From: Massospora cicadina
Lineage: Eukaryota > Entomophthoromycota > Entomophthoromycetes > Entomophthorales > Entomophthoraceae
Direction: 5' to 3'
Length of the DNA: 64,000 nt
Assembly (NCBI GenBank): GCA_022478985.1
Contig: JAKSZP010009598.1
Coordinates: 1 to 64,000, forward strand
In this document: piece by piece, positions 57,906 to 64,000 of the stretch
Numbering within the stretch: the stretch's first letter is position 1
Layout of the letters: every line of letters starts with the position of its first letter
Position numbers and translations under genes: made by a program
The notes under the pieces: model-generated
Database searches by the model: none
The model's input: the letters and a program-made list of their open reading frames with translations, nothing else
Told to the model about the DNA's origin: nothing

Positions 57906-58647
57906 TGAAGTTTGGTTTTTTAAATCAACGATAACCAAACATTAGTTATCATTCATTTGCCAAACATCAAATTTTAATCGAGTGTTTTCCCAAGCTGACT
58001 AATAAACTGATCGCATCTGACCAAGCTACCCCCTGATCGATTTAAAAGTAAAGGTTGATTTAAATCCAAATCATTTCCAAGCGTACCCAACCCCCATCCC
58101 CCTCACTAGATGGTTCTAATAGTTTTAGCAAAACCCAATTCCATCTCAATAACCATCTTATATCAAACCTTATAATAAGTTAAACTACAGCCCTAACCCC
58201 AAATCTCTTTAGTGATATATAGAGCTAAAATGTAACCTTAAACTCAACCAGGTAAAACCCGCCACCATAAGTTTTACTAACCTCAACTTTCCACCTTTAC
58301 CCTATAAACCATGATGCTCCAACCACCCACCCCGATTCAGGTCAGCTTAAAACTCATACCAACCTCCTTAAAGCTCACCCAAAGCTCTAAAACCATCGCC
58401 GCCAGTATTTTTGGCAAGTTTCATCATAAATTATATATGAAGTATAATGATAAAGTTGGTTTACCAACTTGGTACAGTAATGTAGGTGAAGAGGTTGATA
58501 TTGGTCAGTCAACCATCAAAAAGTTGGGGTACTAATTAGATGAGCTCTCATTGACACAGCCTCCATTTGGCCACCAGCTATGCTGGTGACCTCTTTCCAG
58601 TATATATGCCATCACTATGCCATGAGCCCTATTTGCCTTGAAAAAAC
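57906..58647. other. Intergenic DNA, nothing secure
   Basis: One 75-codon plus-strand frame (58,311-58,535) has no motif. The rest is pyrimidine-rich with runs of CCCC and CTTA. Confidence 0.4.
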
Positions 58648-58990
58648 TATCATTTGTGCCACTCAGACCAACAACTTTGCTATTGCCCTCATGGCCTGTG
58701 AGCTAACATTTTTATAGTATATTTTATAAATCAAATCATCACTCTAAGGTTCAAAATACTTATGATAGCATGGTATAGTATGGTATAATATCATAAAGCC
58801 TATCATTTGTGGCCCTCAGACTAACTGTTTTACTGTTGCCCTCATGACCTTTAAGCTAACCTTTTTACTGTAATATCATACATCAAAGCAGAACTCTAAG
58901 ATTAAAATATATATGACAGTATAGTATAAACCATAAACCTATCATTTTTACTCAGACTAACAGCTTTGCTATCACCCTTGTGTCTAGGGA
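58648..58990. repeat. Diverged tandem repeat, units about 140-150 bp
   Basis: Units begin CTATCATTTGTG at 58,648, CTATCATTTGTG at 58,800 and CTATCATTTTTA at 58,939 (partial). Each contains CTCAGAC(C/T)AAC, then TTGCCCTCATG-type text, then an AT-rich half with TATAGTAT repeats. Units are about 152 and 139 bp. Confidence 0.75.
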
Positions 58991-59648
58991 AATAGTAGCA
59001 TAACTCCAAATAAAAACTCAATAATTTAACTAAGCTTACAGGCTCAGAAAAACTGACCATAATCATTATAAACAAGTACCTTAATATAAATAAAAATGCA
59101 TCTAGTCATGAATATCTTATTTAATTGAAGTATAGTAGATATCAGATAAATAGGTTTCTGTATAAGTCAACCATTAAAGGGACAAACACTTTAACAAAGT
59201 TATAACAGTGTAAAGCAACATGAATAGATAAATTAGATAAATTATAAATAATGGCTAGATCTTTTTAATTTTTATTTGAGGTGAGCTAAACTGGAGACGA
59301 TACTGTACCAATTAAGGGATTGGAGAAATTGGAAAGGAGGATAAAACCTGAAAAACCTACACATGCATATGATAGGCCAATAGCTCCATAAACTACCTTT
59401 GCTATTTGCTTTCTCAGTTTGGGGCATTGGTGCACAACTCTGTAACAATTGAGTTTATCTCAATTGTTGCATTTTGACTCAAAGTTGGATTTTCTGAATC
59501 TGAGTCAAATTGTTTAAAAGGATTTTTTGGTTCAGTCAGTTTTAGGTGCTGGGTTGTGCCTCACCCAAATTGTATATTAGTCTCATATAAGCCTAATCAA
59601 TGATTCAGATGAGGCCCCCAAATGGCAGCTATTAAAAGGTACACTTGC

Positions 59649-59825
59649 CAATTCTGAAGCTTCTTCCAGGCTAACCACACTTAAAAAATATTTGAGGTGG
59701 GTTGACCTTGGGACAAATATACCACACCAAGAATTTTTCTAGCCAGTACAGGTTTCAAACTCAAAACCTGCACTGGGGTGGAAGTAGTTTTACCTGCCAG
59801 GCTAACCACCCCCAATTATGAAGCT
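59649..59825 (-). mobile_element. SINE copy 3 with target duplication
   Basis: CAATTCTGAAGCT (59,649-59,661) and CAATTATGAAGCT (59,813-59,825) bracket the insert. On the minus strand it reads GGTGGTTAGCCTGGCAGG, the B box as GAGTTTGAAACC, and the shared 3' end GGTCAACCCACCTCAAATA. After the A/T-rich tail a second head-like TGTGGTTAGCCTGG follows, as if a second unit had begun. It is close to copy 2 over its length. Confidence 0.85.
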
Positions 59826-60064
59826 CACTTCAAAATTTTACTTCTAGCTTTCCCTCATGATGAGCATTGTCGGTTGCTCCCTAGTTAAGCTCTGTTTGGT
59901 ATGCCCTTTTTATCACCTGAATAAAATTAAAGGCTGTTTTGGGGTTAGCATACCTCACTTACCTGTTGGTCTTTTTTAGGTACCCAGTTTTGAGAAGTTT
60001 TTGCATTGTTGGGTCAGACTAACCACAAAAGAGGCCTTGCATAACTTACTCAGTGTAGGAATGT

Positions 60065-60136
60065 TTTGGTGCCATCAGTGCACCAAACCTCTCCCTACTT
60101 GAAGTTAGTCTGCTTTGGTGCTGTTGGTGCACCAAA
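60065..60136. repeat. Two identical-stem hairpins
   Basis: TTTGGTGC-N7-GCACCAAA occurs at 60,065-60,087 and 60,114-60,136. Stems are identical (8 bp); the loops are CATCAGT and TGTTGGT. Confidence 0.8.
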
Positions 60137-60439
60137 AGCATCATTTATTATATGGCAGTTGAAACTGGGATTTTTCTAACTGTTACAATGAGGAATGATC
60201 GCCTCATGATGGTGCCAGCTTTTAAATTTTTGGCATAAATTCCCTCAATTTGCTGTACTATTTTGGCAGAAGTAATTGCAAGGACAGGTGGTGGGATCAA
60301 AAAAGTGAGAGCTGTTACCCATCACTCATCTACCACATGGGTGAGATCAACCTGTGATATGAGAGGGACAGCTGCCCTTCTTAAACTCTTTTTTGTGGGG
60401 AATGGGAACACCACCCCATCTAAGCAGAGGGGATGTTCC

Positions 60440-61359
60440 TGTCATGGGTAGATGACATCATAGTGGGGACCAACCCCAAGGATAAGGCTGGGAGCCAGGA
60501 GGCCCAGAAGGTGAAGCTTCAGGCCCTCCCTGACCTCAGGCACACACTGGACCAACGCTGGGTATAAGCTAAATATGCCCAGGTTGGTACTAGTGAGGTG
60601 CCAAATGCCCAGCCCCTTATGTCAGCCCAGGCATTAAAAATAAACAGTTTATGCAATAAATGCAGATGGTTCAATTTGGTTAGTCAAGGAATGGGGTTTT
60701 GAAACCTGTTCCATTTACAAAATCACACGTTTGGGTTAAATCCAACTTCAATCAATTATATAAGTGAAGTCAGTTTCAGTGTATTCTACCAATCTGGATG
60801 GTAGTGTATGCCTATTGGTGGGTCAGTGCTTGGGCCCACTTCAGCAAATTTTATATTTCCCTGGCATAGTTTAATTTTGTTTCCCATAACCAACACTACT
60901 GGTTGGTTGACTTCCCAATAAACATTTCCCCGTTTTAACCATTTTATTTATTTAATCTCAAATGATCCTGTGTGCGGACCTCTTTGAGGAGGTCTCACGC
61001 TACCTTAACAACCACATTTTATATACAATTAGGCTTTCACCTAGTGCACTGTTGGTTTGCCCAGGTTCCCTCCAACCAGGGATGTTTATCATTTCTTCTT
61101 TAGTGAACTGCATCATTTTTGGTTGTATTTATATTTAATAATCACTCACTTTTGCTTGAGTTATTATTTACCAGCACCCTCTGCTGTGCAATAGTTACTT
61201 TTATTTTAATGGCTAGTTTCCTTGCGTCAGCTCTGTGCACCAAGCACCACCATGCTGAAAACAGGAGAGTTATAGACACTCTCTTTACATTAATCAACCA
61301 ACCCCTTAAATCTATGTGCATGAAATTTTTTCATATAGAACTTTTCCAAAGTGGAAACA
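60440..61359 (+). repeat. Putative 5' LTR of element D
   Basis: The right end (GGAAACA at 61,359) is supported by the adjoining primer site, with the same one-base spacing as in A1. The left end is inferred only from TGTCA complementing the terminal ACA. Confidence 0.4.
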
Positions 61360-61360
61360 G

Positions 61361-61377
61361 TGGGCGCCAGCTGTGGG
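61361..61377 (+). other. Candidate primer binding site of D
   Basis: TGGGCGCCAGCTGTGGG begins with TGG like the A and B sites but is otherwise different, implying another tRNA. Confidence 0.5.
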
Positions 61378-61671
61378 CTTCAGCTGTCATTAGCTACACT
61401 GCTGTTTCCTCATTTTCCCAAAGGTTGTAGCAACTTTGCATTATTATGGTTGCCTCCAACTGGATTTATCCACCCTTCATGTTTGTACCTGGTGGATACA
61501 GATTCTTTGAGGTCCAAAAGTCATGATTCCCCAACTTTCCACCGATTTTATCAATTTTAAAACAAATAAATGAGTTTTCCTTTGACAGCATGTTTAGACA
61601 ATGTCAACAGAATTGGTGCAGATGGGCCTGGGGGTGTTGGCCTTGGATAACGTTGGGCTTTCATTGCCATT

Positions 61672-62421
61672 GTGGGAATAGGGTCATTTACATCTAAAAA
61701 CACGTTTTATGACAAAAATCTTATCCAAGCCTCTGATCCATTTACTAGCTTTTATGGCCTGGATGAGAACCCTATTCCAGTATATCAAATAACCCCTGAG
61801 AACCCTCTTTTGACCTCTACCATGATCTGTGGCACTCAGGAAGTAGAGAAAGAACTTCATTTTAAGTATGATAAAGTATATGAACCTGCAGAAGGCATGG
61901 TGGAGTATATGGCCTCAGTAGTAAGAGTGGCCAACTATCCCTCCCCCTTCTATGATTCCAAAACACATCATGTTGATGTGCTAATGCCAGATGATGAGTT
62001 TGTTGGTGATGTTCTGGCGTTTTCTGCTATTAATCAAGACCATTCAGGGTTTTTTATACTGTCTGCTGCCCTTTCATCCCCTTTAGGGAAATTCGGCACC
62101 ACTGTACTGGTGGATATGGGCACCTCTAATAAAATTATGGACCAATGCCTAGCCAACTACCTGGAGCTGAGTTACTTGCCAGGTGGTGTGGTTAAGGGAG
62201 GGGCGTCCCAAGTTATTCCCACTCTGGATATTAGGGGGACAGTGGACTATCAGGTTGGCAAGTACCACTTGTCCAATCATTTCCAGGCTGTCAAAAACCT
62301 CTTGTTCCCTATCATTTTGGAAGTGGAGTGGTGGCGGAAGTTTTGTAAAAACCAGCTTATAAGAAAATACCCTTTCCCTAACAGTAAAGAATGGTCATAC
62401 CCTAGTTGTTCCTTTGTCTAA
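61672..62421 (+). pseudogene. Protease region of element D
   Basis: A 249-codon open frame. Near residue 145 it reads TTVLVDMGTSNKIMDQCLAN, fitting the retropepsin pattern xLVDxGxxxxFIxxxLA. About 140 residues of acidic sequence precede it (VDVLMPDDEFVGDVLAFSAI), perhaps a fused Gag end. The second half of the protease (FQAVKNLLFPIILEVEWWRK) matches the LGxxWL block. It is the longest open frame in the window, though the downstream frame is broken. Confidence 0.6.
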
Positions 62422-62569
62422 GGCTGGTGTGCATGGCAACTTTCCCCACTGGCCCCACCTTCACCCTTATAGCCTTGCCACTTTGATGAAGTCCTCATTG
62501 AAAGTTTCTATACCTTCTTGCTTGGAGGGTTTGGAATCCTCTTTTGATGCAGCATCCGCCAATGCACTC

Positions 62570-63445
62570 CCTGAGCACTCTGATTTCAATTGTGACTTCA
62601 AGATCACTGTGGATCTGGTGCATATTTTCCCCCATTTACCCATTGACTGTCTTGGAGGAAGAGGCATTGGATGTTTGGGTGAAGGAACAATTAGCCAAAG
62701 GTGCGATTTTCTAGCATACCTCCCTTGTATGCTCCCCACTTCTCTTTGTTGAGAAGTCTGATGATACTCTACACCCATGAATAGACTATGGGAACCTCAA
62801 CAATGTCACTGTACTGGACCTACATCCCATCCATTTAGATTCTCAGATTGCACGCTATGTGGAGAAGGCTAAGGTCTTCACCAAGCTGGATTGCCTCAGT
62901 GCGTTCAATAAAATTTGGATTAAAAAAGGGCAAGGGTGTCTAACCGCATTCCATACCAGAAAAGGGATCTTCCAGTTTTGGGCCATACCCTTTGGGCTTA
63001 AGAATGCCCCTGCTATCTTTCAATGCTGCATAGATGCAGTGTTGGGGGACTTGTTAGGGGTATGTGCGGTTGCCTACATGGATAATATCCTGGTGTTTTC
63101 CCCTGATCTGGAGTCCCATGAAGTTCACCTTTGGCAAGTGTGGAGAGGTTAAAAGCAGCCAGCCTTACACTAAAGATTAGAAGTGTGAATATTTTAAGTC
63201 CCAGGTCACTTTTCTGGACAGCTTTGTGTTTGACCAAGGAAACATGATAACTTCAGACAAGGAGAAAGCTATCTGTGAGTGGCCCACCCCCACCTCAGTC
63301 AAAGAATTAAGGAGCTTTTTGGAGACATGTACGTTTCTCAAGAAGTTCACGCCCAATCTTTCTGAGGTGGCAGCACCCTTATATAAGGCTACCGGTGCCA
63401 AGGTGCTTCAGTGGTCCCCCATTTTAAGGATGCTTTCCAAGAAGT
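62570..63445 (+). pseudogene. Reverse transcriptase of element D
   Basis: ALPEHSDFNCDFKITVDLV at about 62,563-62,620 is the RT entry block. After frameshifts, 62,859-63,152 reads KAKVFTKLDCLSAFNKIWIK, TAFHTRKGIFQFWAIPFGLK, NAPAIFQCCIDAVLGDLLGV and AYMDNILVFS. The catalytic box is YMDN (63,075-63,086), losing the second Asp. The connection SVKELRSFLETCTFLKKFTP lies at 63,295-63,355. Element C shares its style (KNAPAxFQ). Confidence 0.85.
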
Positions 63446-64000
63446 GAAGTGCACCCTGTTGTCCATGACTGTCCTTCACCATGTTGACCCTTCAAAGGAG
63501 TTCATTATGTCCACTGATGCCTTCAACTTTGCCATAGTGGCTGCCTTGTTACAAGTAAGTGAAGATGTGATAGAGCATTCGGTGGGATATTTTTCTAGTA
63601 AAATGTCTCTTCCTGAGTTGAATTATGATGTTTATGACAAGGAGTTACTAGCAGTGGTGGAGGCACTGACATATTGGCATCATCACTTTAATGGCTCTAC
63701 CCAATCATTACATATATGTACAGATCACTGTGCCTTGTTGTACTACCGCGCCCCTCATGTTTAACCCACGGCAGACCCAGTGGCATGAGACCCTTGCCCA
63801 ATTTGCCTTTTCTTATGAATTCACCAAGGGCAAGGATAATGGTTTGGTGGATGCTTTTAGCTGCAACCCCACTTTGACTCCTGGCCCAAAGGAGGTAGAA
63901 GTCCACAACACACAGGTGATGATTCATCCAAACAAAATTCTGTTGCAAATTCCCTCTTCTCTGGCCAACGGGCCAGCACTTGCACCTCTGGAAAACGCGG
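63411..64000 (+). pseudogene. RNase H and tether of element D, cut by window end
   Basis: The frame 63,411-63,764 reads DAFQEVKCTLLSMTVLHHVD, FIMSTDAFNFAIVAALLQVS (TDAF in place of TDAS, Asp kept), LPELNYDVYDKELLAVVEAL and LHICTDHCALLYY. After a stop, another frame open to the window edge gives QTQWHETLAQFAFSYEFTKG and NGLVDAFSCNP, the last RNase H block and tether to integrase. Integrase itself would lie beyond 64,000. Confidence 0.85.

Larger units (their letters stand above)
60440..64000 (+). mobile_element. Element D: Ty3/gypsy element running off the window
   Basis: A primer-site-like TGGGCGCCAGCTGTGGG at 61,361 directly follows AAACA, which would end a 5' LTR. Protease, RT and RNase H follow and continue past the window end. 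The LTR start at 60,440 (TGTCATGGG) is a guess because the 3' LTR is not in the window. Only about 300 bp separate the primer site from protease-region coding, so gag seems deleted. Long open pieces suggest moderate age. Confidence 0.75.

Noticed and set aside
58311..58535. 75-codon plus-strand frame upstream of Pob3 as a divergent gene
   Set aside because: It shows no motif, and the only intron-like GT-AG interval in it is frame-neutral, so it gives no evidence. AT-poor DNA makes such frames common.
1..64000. CRISPR arrays, bacterial operons or prophage
   Set aside because: Spliced FACT gene, Ty3 elements, SINEs and AT-rich intergenic DNA show this is eukaryotic; no regularly spaced repeats were seen.

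Overview
This window is eukaryotic. It is an AT-rich, repeat-dominated stretch carrying one confidently recognised host gene. Roughly three quarters of it is LTR retrotransposon of the Ty3/gypsy type in several families and states of decay. Proteases, reverse transcriptases, RNases H and integrases are readable, but stops and frameshifts interrupt every one. The host gene, on the minus strand at 55,512-57,460, encodes the FACT subunit Pob3/SSRP1. It lacks an HMG box and is cut by ten introns of only 30-37 nt. A Pob3-type FACT subunit plus fungal-looking Ty3 elements (one gag remnant is Gly/Pro-rich) would fit a fungus or fungus-like protist. Introns this short are unusual, so the lineage is left open.

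Layout. 212-7,218: a 7.0 kb chromodomain-type Ty3 element (here called C) with 1.23 kb LTRs. 8.3-9.3 kb: a faint second gypsy remnant. 9,805-16,415: an old copy (A2) of family A. 16.4-20.1 kb: unresolved decayed DNA. 20,120-20,665: a solo family-A LTR. About 20.67-50.26 kb: a nest. Minus-strand element G is split by a 1.9 kb A-tailed retroposon (21,306-23,221), a SINE in its reverse transcriptase (25,260-25,550), a second minus-strand element E (about 26.4-39.06 kb), a compact LTR-internal-LTR element (39,161-40,380), and plus-strand element B (43,243-49,927) inside one of G's LTRs. Element E is in turn split by A1 (28,511-34,445), a near-complete family-A copy with matching LTRs and a perfect 5-bp target duplication. 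50.3-54.2 kb: AT-rich decay. 54.2-57.7 kb: a GC- and CpG-richer gene island with Pob3. 57.7-60.2 kb: two SINEs, a tandem repeat and a pair of matching hairpins. 60.4 kb to the window end: element D, a Ty3 element apparently without gag.

The least expected signals are: (1) at least four tiny insertions (16-47 bp) of the same 3' end, CCATCTAGTACT plus a run of A, each flanked by 13-18 bp target duplications, interpreted as extreme 5'-truncated products of a non-LTR retrotransposition machinery; (2) SINEs with different heads sharing one 3' tail; (3) the 1.9 kb coding-like retroposon with a 16-bp duplication, of unknown identity; (4) the uniform micro-introns of Pob3. All identifications were made by eye; no database search was run.
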